Source of the DNA: Candidatus Dormiibacterota bacterium
Lineage (GTDB): Bacteria; Chloroflexota; Dormibacteria; Dormibacterales; Dormibacteraceae
Assembly: GCA_024280995.1 (NCBI GenBank)
Contig: JAMXLM010000018.1
Coordinates: 186,001-250,000 of the forward strand
Direction: 5' to 3'
DNA length: 64,000 nt
A program made the position numbers and the translations under genes. Positions 8,971-22,008 of the stretch are shown piece by piece (position 1 is the stretch's first letter; the number at the start of each line of letters is the position of its first letter). A model generated the notes under the pieces. It saw only the letters and a program-made list of their open reading frames with translations. It was not told where the DNA came from and ran no database searches.

Positions 8971-10463
8971 CAGAGCCGCTCAGCTTCGAGCTCAGCCGGC
9001 CGGCCGTCACGCCGCCACGGTTGCCGGACGCCGACCTCCCGGGGCCGGCGCCGGCCGACGTGCTTCCGCCGGAGATGCTTCGCTCGCGGCCGCCGGACCT
9101 GCCGCGGTTGAGCGAGCCCGAGATCATGCGTCACTACAGCCGGCTCGCATCGCTGAACTACTCGATCAGCGAGAACTTCTACCCGCTCGGCAGCTGCACG
9201 ATGAAGTACAACCCTGTCCTCAACGAGCAGGCCGCCGCGCTCCCGGGATTCGCCGGCCTGCACCCGTACCAGGACGAGGACACGATCCAGGGAGCGCTCG
9301 AGCTGATGTGGCGACTCGAGCGGGCGCTGTGCGCCGTCGTGGGCGTCGAGCGCGTGACCCTCCAGCCCGCGGCCGGCGCGCATGGTGAGTGGACGGCCCT
9401 GCGCATGATCGCCGCCTACCACGACTCGCGCCAGGAGAATCGAACCGAGGTCCTGGTGCCCGACTCCGCCCACGGCACCAACCCCGCCAGCGCGGCGCTC
9501 AGCGGTTTCAAGGTAGTCGAGGTCAAATCGGGCTCCGACGGCCGGATCAGCCTGGCGGACCTGGAGTCGAAGCTGTCGCGCCAGACCGCCGCCCTCATGC
9601 TGACGAACCCCAACACCTTGGGGTTGTTCGAGCGAGAGATACTGGATATAGCCGAGATGGTGCATGCCACCGGCGCAATGCTCTATTACGACGGAGCCAA
9701 CCTCAACGCCTTCATGGGCATCTGCCGGCCCGGCGACATGGGCTTCGACGCCGTGCACATGAACCTGCACAAGACCTTCACCACGCCGCACGGCGGCGGG
9801 GGCCCGGGCGCCGGCCCGGTGGGCGTGAAGGCCGAGCTGGTGCCGTTCTTACCGGCGCCGACGGTCGAGCGCCAGAACGGCCACCTCACACTCGACTACA
9901 AGCGACCGCAGTCGATCGGGCGCGTCCGCAGCTTCTACGGCAACTTCGGCATGCTGGTCCGCGCCTACACCTACATCCTGGCCATGGGCGGGGACGGGCT
10001 CAGCCAGGCCTCCAGGGATGCGGTCCTTTCCGCGAACTACCTGCGCAATCTCGTCGAGGCGGACCTCGAGATGCCTCACAAGGGCCCGTGCATGCACGAG
10101 TTCGTGGCCAGCGCACACAACCTGACGAGCGCCAACGGCGTCCGGGCGCTCGACATCGCCAAGGCGCTGCTCGACCGGCAGTTCTACGCGCCCACCGTGT
10201 ACTTCCCGCTGGTGGTTCCTGAGGCGATCATGGTCGAGCCGACGGAGACCGAGAGCAAGGCCACGCTTGACTCCTTCGCCGCGGCGATCAAAGAGATCGT
10301 GGCCCAGGCGAAGACCGACCCGGAAGTCCTCCACGCCGAGCCGCGCAGCACCCCCGTCGGGCGCCTCGACGAGGTCGCCGCGGCCCGGAAGATCAACGCC
10401 TACCTGGTCGGCCAGGCGGAGGACCCCATCCTGCGCTGGAAGGCACCTTCCGACACGGCCTGA
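8967..10463 (+). CDS. gcvPB: Glycine dehydrogenase (decarboxylating) subunit 2
   Basis: C-terminal half of the P protein, carrying the PLP site. The PLP lysine lies in NLHKTFTTPHGGGGPGAG (about Lys 269). Other landmarks are SENFYPLGSCTMKYNP, LQPAAGAHGEWTALRMI and the AHGTNPASAALSGF loop. I start at the ATG at 8967 (MTEPLSFELSRP), overlapping gcvPA by four bases; the frame is open further upstream inside gcvPA but is a shadow. 498 aa is normal. It ends the gcv operon; a weak hairpin follows. Confidence 0.96.
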   Translation: MTEPLSFELSRPAVTPPRLPDADLPGPAPADVLPPEMLRSRPPDLPRLSEPEIMRHYSRLASLNYSISENFYPLGSCTMKYNPVLNEQAAALPGFAGLHPYQDEDTIQGALELMWRLERALCAVVGVERVTLQPAAGAHGEWTALRMIAAYHDSRQENRTEVLVPDSAHGTNPASAALSGFKVVEVKSGSDGRISLADLESKLSRQTAALMLTNPNTLGLFEREILDIAEMVHATGAMLYYDGANLNAFMGICRPGDMGFDAVHMNLHKTFTTPHGGGGPGAGPVGVKAELVPFLPAPTVERQNGHLTLDYKRPQSIGRVRSFYGNFGMLVRAYTYILAMGGDGLSQASRDAVLSANYLRNLVEADLEMPHKGPCMHEFVASAHNLTSANGVRALDIAKALLDRQFYAPTVYFPLVVPEAIMVEPTETESKATLDSFAAAIKEIVAQAKTDPEVLHAEPRSTPVGRLDEVAAARKINAYLVGQAEDPILRWKAPSDTA

Positions 10464-10477
10464 AAAGCCCTGTTAAG

Positions 10478-10494
10478 GCCCGTCCGGACGGCCA
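10478..10494 (+). terminator. Possible hairpin after gcvPB
   Basis: GGC-C-CGT, loop CCGG, ACGGCC, followed by ATTTTCG. The stem has one bulge and the T tract is short, so it is a weak intrinsic terminator at best. Confidence 0.3.
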
Positions 10495-10514
10495 TTTTCG
10501 TATTCAAAATCCGG

Positions 10515-12548
<2,034 letters not shown>

Positions 12549-12560
12549 AGGGCATCCCAG

Positions 12561-13538
12561 ATGCGCATCGCGGTCGACGCCATGGGCGGCGATCACGCCC
12601 CGGCCGAGATCGTCAAGGGCGCCGCAGAGGCGGCAGTCGAGCTCGGGATCGACATCTCGCTCGTCGGCATCCCCTCCGACGTGCAGCCGCTGCTCGACAG
12701 CCATCCGCGCCTGCAGATCGTGCCCTGCACGCAGGTGATCGCAATGGACGAGCACCCCGCCCAGGCGGTTCGCGCGAAGCCGGACTCGTCCATCGCGGTT
12801 TGCGCGCGGATCTGCAAGGAGGGACGCGCGGACGGCTGGGTCTCGGCCGGCAACTCGGGCGCGGTGATGGCGGCGGCACTCTTGATCCAGGGGCGCATTC
12901 GCGGAGTGGAGCGACCCGCCCTCGGCTCGATCGTGCCGACGCAGAACGGCTTCGCCTACTTCCTCGACGTCGGCGCCAACGTCGACTCCAAGCCCGAGTA
13001 CCTCGCTCAGTTCGCGGCGATGGGTGCCGTCTACGCGCGCGAGATGCTCGGCCGCCCACAGCCGCGCGTCGCGCTTCTCAGCAACGGCGAAGAAGAGGGC
13101 AAGGGCGACGAGCTGGTGCGTGAGACGACCCGCCGCTTGAAGGGCACGCTGCCGGGATTCGTCGGCAACGTCGAGCCCAAAGACGTCTTCGGCGCCCGCG
13201 CAGACGTCGTCGTCGCCGACGGCTTCGTCGGCAACGTCGCGATCAAGATGGCCGAGGCGACGGCGGAGTTTCTGTTCCGCTCGCTGCGGGACGAGATCCC
13301 GAAGACACTTCCAGGCAAGGTCGGCGGAGCGTTGATCAGGCCGCGCGTACGGTCGATCCGCGACCGGATCGACTGGCGCGAGTTCGGAGGTGCGCCGCTG
13401 CTCGGCATCGACGGCGTAGCCGTGGTCGCGCATGGAAGGTCAGACGCGCGAGCGATGAAGAACGCCGTGCGGGTCGCGCGCGACGCGGTCCAGAGCGGGC
13501 TCGTCGGTAAGATTCGAGCGGAGGTGGGCAAGGCATGA
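12561..13538 (+). CDS. plsX: Phosphate acyltransferase PlsX
   Basis: Makes acyl-phosphate from acyl-ACP for phospholipid synthesis. The N-terminus [13 protein letters not shown] is the family signature; [45 protein letters not shown] and the [16 protein letters not shown] motif follow. 325 aa is normal. It sits 12 bases after gyrB and overlaps fabF by ATGA, so lipid synthesis is coupled to the gyrase genes in one transcript. Confidence 0.97.
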   Translation: MRIAVDAMGGDHAPAEIVKGAAEAAVELGIDISLVGIPSDVQPLLDSHPRLQIVPCTQVIAMDEHPAQAVRAKPDSSIAVCARICKEGRADGWVSAGNSGAVMAAALLIQGRIRGVERPALGSIVPTQNGFAYFLDVGANVDSKPEYLAQFAAMGAVYAREMLGRPQPRVALLSNGEEEGKGDELVRETTRRLKGTLPGFVGNVEPKDVFGARADVVVADGFVGNVAIKMAEATAEFLFRSLRDEIPKTLPGKVGGALIRPRVRSIRDRIDWREFGGAPLLGIDGVAVVAHGRSDARAMKNAVRVARDAVQSGLVGKIRAEVGKA

Positions 13539-14779
13539 AGAACGGCCAAACCCGCGTCGTGGTGACCGGGATGGGCACCGTGAACCCACTCGGCAAGAAC
13601 GTGGAGGAGTACTGGGACGGCCTGATCGAAGGCCGCAGCGGCGCAAGCCCGATCGAGCGTTTTCCGAACGACAAGCTCACGACCAAGTTCGCCTGCCAGG
13701 TCACCAACTGGGACCCGAAGGAGTTCATCGACCCGAAAGCCGCCAAGCGGATGGCGCGGTTCTCGCAGATGGCGGTTGCAGCGTCGGGCATGGCGCTCGC
13801 CGACTCCGGGCTCGACCTGACTAAAGAAGAGGACTTCCGCGTCGGCGTGTCCATGGGCACTGGCATCGGCGCCTTCGACGACATGACCGAGGGCGCGTAC
13901 ACGTTCCTGAGCAAGGGTCGCCTCAACCCGCTCTACGCGCCGACGATCATCCCGAACATGGCCGGCGCTTCGGTGGCGATGCAGTTCCACCTTCGCGGCC
14001 CCAACACGACGGTCACCACCGCGTGCGCCGCGTCGACGCAGTCACTTGGCGATGCGACGCGCGTGATCCAAAGGGGCGAGGCGGACGTGATGCTTGCGGG
14101 CGGTACGGAGGCCTCGCTGTGTGAGGTCGGGATCGCGGCGTTCAACGCGATTCGCGCGCTGTCGACGCGCAACGACGCGCCGGAGAAGGCGAGCCGGCCG
14201 TTCGACCGCGACCGCGACGGGTTCGTACCGGGCGAGGGCGCGGGCACGTTGATCCTCGAATCCCTCGAGCACGCCGTCAACCGGGGCGCGCGCATCTACG
14301 GCGAGGTCCTCGGCTACGCGACGACGAACGACGCCTTCCACCAGGTCGCGCCGGATGAGACCGGCGAGGCGCCGGCGCGCGCGGTCGTCAACGCGATCAA
14401 GGACGCGGGCATCGAGGCCACGGACGTCGATTACGTGAACGCACATGGAACCTCGACGCAGCTCAACGACGCGGGTGAGACCAAGGCGTTGAAGATCGCC
14501 CTCGGCGAGCACGCCTACAAGGTCGCGATCAGCAGCACGAAGTCGATGATCGGGCACCTGCTGGGCGCCGCGGGCGCGGTGGAGGCGATCGCGACTTTGC
14601 TCACGATCAACCGCGGCATCATCCATCCGACGATCAACTACGAAAATCCAGACCCCGACTGCGACCTCGACTACGTGCCCAACACAGCGCGGCGGAAAGA
14701 CGTGCGCATCGCCATCTCGAACGGGTTCGGGTTTGGTGGGCACAACGCGGTCGTGGTCCTGGCGAAGTTCCAGGAGTAG
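13535..14779 (+). CDS. fabF: Beta-ketoacyl-ACP synthase II
   Basis: Condensing enzyme of fatty-acid elongation. The thiolase fold shows RVVVTGMGTVNPLG, the nucleophile Cys in TTACAASTQSLGDA (about residue 164), His in NAHGTSTQLND (about 304), the Lys in ISSTKSMIGHLLGAAGAVEA, and His in GFGFGGHNAVVVL. 414 aa is typical. It is coupled to plsX by a 4-base overlap. The AGGAG near its stop codon is well placed as the ribosome-binding site for gyrA. Confidence 0.97.
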   Translation: MKNGQTRVVVTGMGTVNPLGKNVEEYWDGLIEGRSGASPIERFPNDKLTTKFACQVTNWDPKEFIDPKAAKRMARFSQMAVAASGMALADSGLDLTKEEDFRVGVSMGTGIGAFDDMTEGAYTFLSKGRLNPLYAPTIIPNMAGASVAMQFHLRGPNTTVTTACAASTQSLGDATRVIQRGEADVMLAGGTEASLCEVGIAAFNAIRALSTRNDAPEKASRPFDRDRDGFVPGEGAGTLILESLEHAVNRGARIYGEVLGYATTNDAFHQVAPDETGEAPARAVVNAIKDAGIEATDVDYVNAHGTSTQLNDAGETKALKIALGEHAYKVAISSTKSMIGHLLGAAGAVEAIATLLTINRGIIHPTINYENPDPDCDLDYVPNTARRKDVRIAISNGFGFGGHNAVVVLAKFQE

Positions 14780-14785
14780 ATCCAC

Positions 14786-17263
<2,478 letters not shown>

Positions 17264-17266
17264 CCG

Positions 17267-17569
17267 TTGAGGCTCGACTACGGCCAGATCGGGATCGCAC
17301 TCCTGGTGGTCGGCGTGTTGGCGATCTTGATCGAAACGGGCCTGGCGGCAATCTGGGGATTTCGGGTGTCCCGACGGGCGCGGGCGCTGAGCGAGAAGAT
17401 CGCTTTCGAGCAGGGCAAGCTGCAGGCGGACGCCGAGAGGCTCCGGCTGGCCCTGGCGGAGACCGAGGCGTTGTGGCAGCCTTACGCCAGGTTGCTCCGC
17501 TGGCTCAGGCACCCGCTGGTCGTCGCGTTGATCAATTCCTACGCTCGGCGATGGGCGGCGGCGCGATGA
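17267..17569 (+). CDS. Small membrane protein with coiled coil, kinase partner candidate
   Basis: 100 aa, not recognised. One strong membrane segment (IGIALLVVGVLAILIETGLAAIWGF, residues 8-32) is followed by a charged heptad-like helix (RRARALSEKIAFEQGKLQAD) and a Trp/Arg-rich tail. The TTG start lies three bases after the gyrA stop. Its 3' end overlaps the next gene, a soluble histidine kinase, by ATGA. The layout suggests that it supplies a membrane anchor or sensor for that kinase; this is inference from context. Confidence 0.7.
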   Translation: MRLDYGQIGIALLVVGVLAILIETGLAAIWGFRVSRRARALSEKIAFEQGKLQADAERLRLALAETEALWQPYARLLRWLRHPLVVALINSYARRWAAAR

Positions 17570-18201
17570 CCGTGGGCGAGGACACGTTCGCCCAGCAGGC
17601 CGTCGACGACGCTGTCTCGCGCGAGCGCGCTCGGATCGCACGCGAGCTCCACGATGGGGTCGCCAGCGAGCTGGCCGGCGCGATCTCCCTCTTCAAGCTC
17701 TACCTGGAGAAGGCCAACGGCCACCCCGACGAGGGGCTGTCCGAGGTGTTCGAGATCCTCCAGCGATCGCTGAAGCACGTCAGGGAGGAGCTGGCCGAGC
17801 TGCGGCCGGCGGAGGTCGGACCGGGAGGGCTGGTCGGCGAGGTCCGGCAGCAGGCCGAGGAGTTCGCCCGTCTCTATCGGATCCGCGTCGAGCTCTCGAA
17901 CATCGGCACCGAGGACATGCTCACCCCACACCAGCGGGAGGTGGTCGCTCGCGTCGTCCGCGAGGCGTTGACCAACGTGCGCCGGCACTCCGGTTCGACG
18001 ATCTGCCGGGTCAAGATGGCGTTTGCCGCACGGCCATTCCTGATCGAGGTTTCGGACGAAGGCCGCGGTTTCGCGAGCGAGGGGTCGGCCGGCTACGGCC
18101 TGATGGGAATGCGGGAGCGGGCGGCCGGCATCGGTGGGCGCCTGGAGGTCGTCAGCACGGCGAATCGGGGCACGACCGTCTTTCTCTTCGGACCGAACTA
18201 G
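17566..18201 (+). CDS. NarL-type histidine kinase, soluble (HisKA_3 + HATPase)
   Basis: 211 aa. The phosphoacceptor is His in RERARIARELHDGVASELAG (HisKA_3), followed by a helical dimerisation segment and an HATPase_c domain with EALTNVRRHSG (N box), SDEGRGF (G1) and GYGLMGMRERAAGIGG (G2). There is no membrane segment or sensor domain, unlike most of this family; the preceding 100-residue membrane protein may fill that role. The ATG at 17566 is set by the ATGA overlap. The cognate regulator may be the GAF-LuxR protein or a response regulator nearby. Confidence 0.92.
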   Translation: MTVGEDTFAQQAVDDAVSRERARIARELHDGVASELAGAISLFKLYLEKANGHPDEGLSEVFEILQRSLKHVREELAELRPAEVGPGGLVGEVRQQAEEFARLYRIRVELSNIGTEDMLTPHQREVVARVVREALTNVRRHSGSTICRVKMAFAARPFLIEVSDEGRGFASEGSAGYGLMGMRERAAGIGGRLEVVSTANRGTTVFLFGPN

Positions 18202-18209
18202 CCACACCG

Positions 18210-18812
18210 CTACCAGGTCATCAACGTCTTTGCGTCGACGGCCTGGAGCTTGCGACTGACGCTGTCGACGACCGACCGCGCCTGGCGCTCGTTGGTCTTG
18301 ATCGCACGGGCGATCTCCTGGGTCGACAGTCCGCTGCTGAGGAGCTGAGCCACCTCGACCTCTCGCTCGTTGAGCCGGCTCAGCGGCCAGCGAAGGGCGG
18401 AGACCATCGGGGCCAGCGCATAGCCGAGCGTGTGCGCGTAGGCGACGTCGTCGTCGCTGTACCAGTGGTCGTGACGGCAGCCGATCACCAGCAGCCCCAA
18501 CGGTCGATGGCCGATCTCGGCAATCGGGGCGTACAGGATCGCCGGCCAGTCGAGCTCCCACTCGTAGCGATCGCTCGGCTCCGTGCGCTCGGACATGGTG
18601 TTGACCACGATCGGCTCCATCGCGAACAGCGCCCTGCGCGCGAGCGGCATGAGCGGCCGGCTCTGCAGGAGCCGGCGTGACACCTCGGATGCGGCGATCG
18701 GCTGAAGCCAGCCGCCGCGCAGGTACCCAAGCACCCAGCGGTCGTGGCAGAGGGCGTTGAGGGCCAGTCCCAGCCGGCGCCTGGCTTCTTGGAGGTCTGG
18801 AAGCTGGCCCAT
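18210..18812 (-). CDS. GAF-like sensor with LuxR-type DNA-binding domain
   Basis: 200 aa. The N-terminal 130 residues resemble a GAF fold (WELDWPAILYAPIAEIGHRPLGLLVIGCRHDHWYSDDDVAYAHTLG). The C-terminal LuxR helix-turn-helix is LNEREVEVAQLLSSGLSTQEIARAIKTNERQARSVVDSVSRKL. There is no receiver aspartate, so it is probably a one-component regulator. It converges on the kinase gene with eight bases between stops, and its 5' end faces the response-regulator promoter at 18.9 kb. Confidence 0.85.
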   Translation of the reverse strand: MGQLPDLQEARRRLGLALNALCHDRWVLGYLRGGWLQPIAASEVSRRLLQSRPLMPLARRALFAMEPIVVNTMSERTEPSDRYEWELDWPAILYAPIAEIGHRPLGLLVIGCRHDHWYSDDDVAYAHTLGYALAPMVSALRWPLSRLNEREVEVAQLLSSGLSTQEIARAIKTNERQARSVVDSVSRKLQAVDAKTLMTW

Positions 18813-18852
18813 GGGCCGAGGTTAGGCGCGTCCTCTCCTGCCGGCCTCACGG

Positions 18853-18895
18853 ACGGTTCAGGGTTTGCTCAAGAAATCTTGAACCGTGCTACTTT
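18853..18895 (+). promoter_or_regulatory. Nested inverted repeats and -10 box before an OmpR-type regulator
   Basis: ACGGTTCA (18853-18860) pairs with TGAACCGT (18880-18887). Inside it TCAAGA-AA-TCTTGA (18869-18882) is a perfect 14-base palindrome. TACTTT at 18890-18895 is the likely -10 of the GTG at 18912, so a dimeric regulator bound here would cover the promoter. Autoregulation by the downstream OmpR-type protein is the simplest reading; the divergent GAF-LuxR protein is the alternative. Confidence 0.6.
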
Positions 18896-18911
18896 GCGTC
18901 CGGGGAGAGGC

Positions 18912-19586
18912 GTGACCGCCAAGCTGCTGGTGGTTGATGACGAGCCGCGGATGGCGGAGCTGACCGCGGATCTTCTGCGCCGGGCGGGCTACCTGGTCGA
19001 CGTCGCGGGCTCTGGGAGTGAGGCGCTCGAGCGCATACGATCCGAGTCACCAGACCTGATGGTGCTCGACTACGAGATGCCCGACATGGAGGCGCCGGAG
19101 GTGCTCGACTCGCTCAGCGCGGGTGGCCGGATTCCTTTTCCGGTGATCATCCTCACGGGCGCGCGACATTCGTCCGGCGACCAGGTCGTCGGCCTGGAGC
19201 GAGGCGCCACAGACTTCGTCGTCAAGGGCACCGACCGCCAGGTCGTGCTCGCGCGGGTGCGGAGCGCGCTCCGCGAGCGGGCATCGGCGCCGGCTGCGGT
19301 GACACGAGGCCGGCTGCAGGTCGACGCTTCGCGAGGAGAAGCGCGTCTGGGCGACCGCGTCTTGAAGCTCGAGCGGCGTCCGCTGATGATGCTGCAGCTC
19401 CTGGCCAATCGCTCAGGAGAGGTGATCGGCCGGGCCGAGCTCCTGGAGCTCGTGTGGGGCAGCTCGTATCGCGGTTTCGATCACAGCCTGGAACAGGCGG
19501 TTCATCAGATCCGGCGCGAGCTGCGCGAGCCGGGCTGGATCGAGACCATCCGAGGCATTGGGTATCGGTTCGTCGTCCAGCCCTGA
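18912..19586 (+). CDS. OmpR/PhoB-type response regulator
   Basis: 224 aa. The receiver domain has KLLVVDDEPRMAEL, the phosphoacceptor Asp in MVLDYEMPDM, Thr in IILTGARHS and Lys in FVVKGTD. The winged-helix Trans_reg_C domain has RRPLMMLQLLANRSGEVIGRAELLELVWG and ends GWIETIRGIGYRFVVQP. The GTG at 18912 follows GGGGAGAGG, a good ribosome-binding site; upstream in-frame sequence is not protein-like. The next gene begins inside its last 29 bases. Confidence 0.94.
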   Translation: MTAKLLVVDDEPRMAELTADLLRRAGYLVDVAGSGSEALERIRSESPDLMVLDYEMPDMEAPEVLDSLSAGGRIPFPVIILTGARHSSGDQVVGLERGATDFVVKGTDRQVVLARVRSALRERASAPAAVTRGRLQVDASRGEARLGDRVLKLERRPLMMLQLLANRSGEVIGRAELLELVWGSSYRGFDHSLEQAVHQIRRELREPGWIETIRGIGYRFVVQP

Positions 19587-20094
19587 GCGCGCCGGCGACC
19601 TCGCGGCGGCCCTCCACCGCCTGCGATCGACGCTTGCCCGAGTGCGCGCCGAGCTCGAGCTGGCGGAAGTGGACAACGAGGCACCATCCGTAGATCGCCT
19701 GCTGTCGGACATGCGCGACGCGCTCGAGGCGCTGAACAGCGTGGAGGCGGCTGCGCTTGGCGTCGTGCGAGTCCTGGTCGTCGACGACGATGCCCGCCTG
19801 GGCGAGCTGATCGCGCGCGGACTCCGGCGGCTGGGATTCGACGCCGAGTCGGCAGTTGTCCTGCGCTCTCTGCGGCCCCGAGAGGTGGTGGTGTTCGACC
19901 TCGGGCTGTCGGCCTCGCTCAGCGGCCTTGACCGAGAGTCGCTGCGGGCATCACGCCCCGTGGTCCTTACCGGAGCTGTTGACTCGGGCTCACGAGCGCT
20001 GGCCGAGGACCTCCAGGCGTCCGACTATCTGGTGAAGCCGGTCGAGCCGGAAGTGCTGGCGGCGGCGATCAAGCGTCGAGACGCTGAGGACTGA
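19558..20094 (+). CDS. Receiver-domain protein with N-terminal helical segment
   Basis: 178 aa from a TTG at 19558 overlapping the previous regulator; a GTG at 19642 (residue 29) is an alternative start. Residues 12-65 are predicted helical (LRSTLARVRAELELAEVDNE), then a receiver domain: VRVLVVDDDARLGEL, the phosphoacceptor in VVVFDLGLSAS, Thr in VVLTGAVDS, and YLVKPVEPEVL. There is no output domain. It may act as a phosphate sink or as a relay partner of the overlapping OmpR-type regulator. Confidence 0.82.
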   Translation: MGIGSSSSPERAGDLAAALHRLRSTLARVRAELELAEVDNEAPSVDRLLSDMRDALEALNSVEAAALGVVRVLVVDDDARLGELIARGLRRLGFDAESAVVLRSLRPREVVVFDLGLSASLSGLDRESLRASRPVVLTGAVDSGSRALAEDLQASDYLVKPVEPEVLAAAIKRRDAED

Positions 20095-20102
20095 TTCGTT
20101 CG

Positions 20103-20600
20103 ATGCCTGTCGACGCGGTGTACGAAGGGATGCGACGCGTCCAGAACAGGTTGATGGCGCGCCTGCCGACATTGTCCGAAGAGGAGCTGGCGCTGAAGGC
20201 GACGGCAGACAGCTGGCCGGTTTGGGCCATCGTCGCGCACATGGCCGTGACGCGGGTGTACTGGCTGTCGGTCGTGTGCGGTGAACAGGGCATGGAAGGC
20301 ACGCCCTTCGATGACCCGGCGCAGGACGGTTGGGAAGACCATCTCGATACGCCAAGGAGCGCATCGGAACTGATCGAGGCGATCCAGAGCAGCTGGAAGA
20401 TCGTCGATGCGTGCCTCACCGGTTGGACCCCTGAGATGCTGTCGGTTGCGTTCTCTCGGACCCGCAACGGCGAGGTGCAGCTGCACACGCGCCAGTCGGT
20501 GCTGACGCGGATCGTGATGCACGATTCGTTCCACGCCGGAGAGGTTTCGGTGCTGCTCGGCCTCAACGGCCGGCCGTCGCTCGATCCCTGGGAGGTCTGA
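20103..20600 (+). CDS. DinB-fold protein
   Basis: 165 aa four-helix DinB/DUF664-type protein, a putative metal-dependent hydrolase or thiol transferase fold. The family pattern W-x-IVAHMAVTRVYW and the late HDSFHAGEVSVLLGLNG supply the usual three His ligands. It starts at the ATG eight bases after the receiver-protein stop, so it is probably cotranscribed with the two regulators. No substrate can be inferred. Confidence 0.85.
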   Translation: MPVDAVYEGMRRVQNRLMARLPTLSEEELALKATADSWPVWAIVAHMAVTRVYWLSVVCGEQGMEGTPFDDPAQDGWEDHLDTPRSASELIEAIQSSWKIVDACLTGWTPEMLSVAFSRTRNGEVQLHTRQSVLTRIVMHDSFHAGEVSVLLGLNGRPSLDPWEV

Positions 20601-20613
20601 GGGCCCGAACGTT

Positions 20614-22008
20614 TTAGCCGGGGTAGGGCGGAAGGCTGACCGTGAAGGCGGCGCCGCGGCCCGAACCGCTATAGGTCAGGTGACCTTGATGCTCGCGGAC
20701 GATTCCATAGGACATGAACAGCCCCAGGCCGGTGCCGTGCTCCTTGGTCGTGAAGTGCGGCTCGAAGAGGTGGTGGCGATTTTCGTCCGGCACACCGCCG
20801 CCGTTGTCCGCGACGGTGAAAAACGGTGACCCGTTCGCTTTGCGGCCTGTCTTCATCTCCACGCGCCCGTTGTCGGGTGCGGCGTCGATGGCGTTGTTGA
20901 CGAGGTTGGTGACGACTTCGCGCAAGAGCAGCGGGTCGGCTCTGACCCTCACGTCTTCAGGTGACTCGCGCACCGCGATCTCGACATGCTTCGCGCGGGC
21001 GCGGGGTCTCGCCATGTCCTGAGCGCGCGTGATGACCTCGTTGAGATCAACGGGCTCGGGCGCGTACGTCACGCGCGGGGTTGCACCCTGGGAGAGGCTC
21101 TGGAGGACGGTGACGGCGTCGTTGGCGGCGAGCTTGGCGGTCTGGACGGCGTCGCGATCGACTGGATCAAGGCGGTTGGTGTCGATCTCTTTGAGGTAGC
21201 CGACCGCCGTGGCCATGTGGTTACGGAGGTTGTGGACGACGCCTTCGACGGCCCGGCTGTGAAAGAGATGACGGTCGGCATCGGACAACTCGGACTCGAG
21301 AACGCGCCTGACGCGACGTCCAGCGATCGTGTCGGTAAGTGCAAACGCTAGGACCCAAACAATCGTCGCTAGGAGGTAGCCGCGAAGCGAACCATCCAGC
21401 AGGTAGCTGATCAAAAGAGAACCAAGCGTGAAGTATCCGAACGCTGCATAGAACGCAGGCGTGAAGTTGTGGCGAACGATGCTCTTGATCGACTCCCCGG
21501 TATAGATCCAAAATCCAATCACTAGGAGGATCCAACTAAACAACCAGAGGACGACAAGTACGAAGACCCGGGCTGCGAGAGAAAGGTCGGGTCCACCGAA
21601 CAGATGGAGTGCGATCAAGGCCGCTACGCCCGCGTAAGCACCAGACAGGATGCCGTTCGTTAGGATCCGCCAACTGCCCCGATTGGCCACAGTTAGACCG
21701 AGCGCAACGCCTACCAATGTCGCGTCGATCGGGTTGAGAAGCAGTGCCGCAGGCCCGATCGATAAAGCAGATAGCGTTAGTCGGCCGCGATCCAGCGCAA
21801 CTGAGGCCCTGCCAAGAACCACTTCCGCGGTAATGAGAAACAGGACAAGCACAAGACTGTCGGAATGGCTTTGAGCCTCAGGGATCGACAAGAGGTCCAG
21901 AGCCACGATGGAAAGGCCAACGAGCGCAAGGAACGCAGCCGAGAGCGCTATCCGGTCGCCGCGCCGATTGCTAAGCTGCGGGACGTAACGAAGCAAGGAA
22001 AGGATCAT
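20614..22008 (-). CDS. Membrane sensor histidine kinase with MASE-like N-terminus
   Basis: 464 aa. About seven membrane segments (residues 15-230) lead to a kinase core: the H box is unusual ([20 protein letters not shown]), followed by the N box [19 protein letters not shown]1 DNGGGVPD, F box and G2 [18 protein letters not shown]. The membrane part resembles that of the HD-GYP protein at 23 kb. The kinase core (below about 21330) is high-GC while the membrane part is visibly AT-richer, so the gene looks mosaic. Its ATG end overlaps or abuts the divergent regulator gene. Confidence 0.9.
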   Translation of the reverse strand: MILSLLRYVPQLSNRRGDRIALSAAFLALVGLSIVALDLLSIPEAQSHSDSLVLVLFLITAEVVLGRASVALDRGRLTLSALSIGPAALLLNPIDATLVGVALGLTVANRGSWRILTNGILSGAYAGVAALIALHLFGGPDLSLAARVFVLVVLWLFSWILLVIGFWIYTGESIKSIVRHNFTPAFYAAFGYFTLGSLLISYLLDGSLRGYLLATIVWVLAFALTDTIAGRRVRRVLESELSDADRHLFHSRAVEGVVHNLRNHMATAVGYLKEIDTNRLDPVDRDAVQTAKLAANDAVTVLQSLSQGATPRVTYAPEPVDLNEVITRAQDMARPRARAKHVEIAVRESPEDVRVRADPLLLREVVTNLVNNAIDAAPDNGRVEMKTGRKANGSPFFTVADNGGGVPDENRHHLFEPHFTTKEHGTGLGLFMSYGIVREHQGHLTYSGSGRGAAFTVSLPPYPG

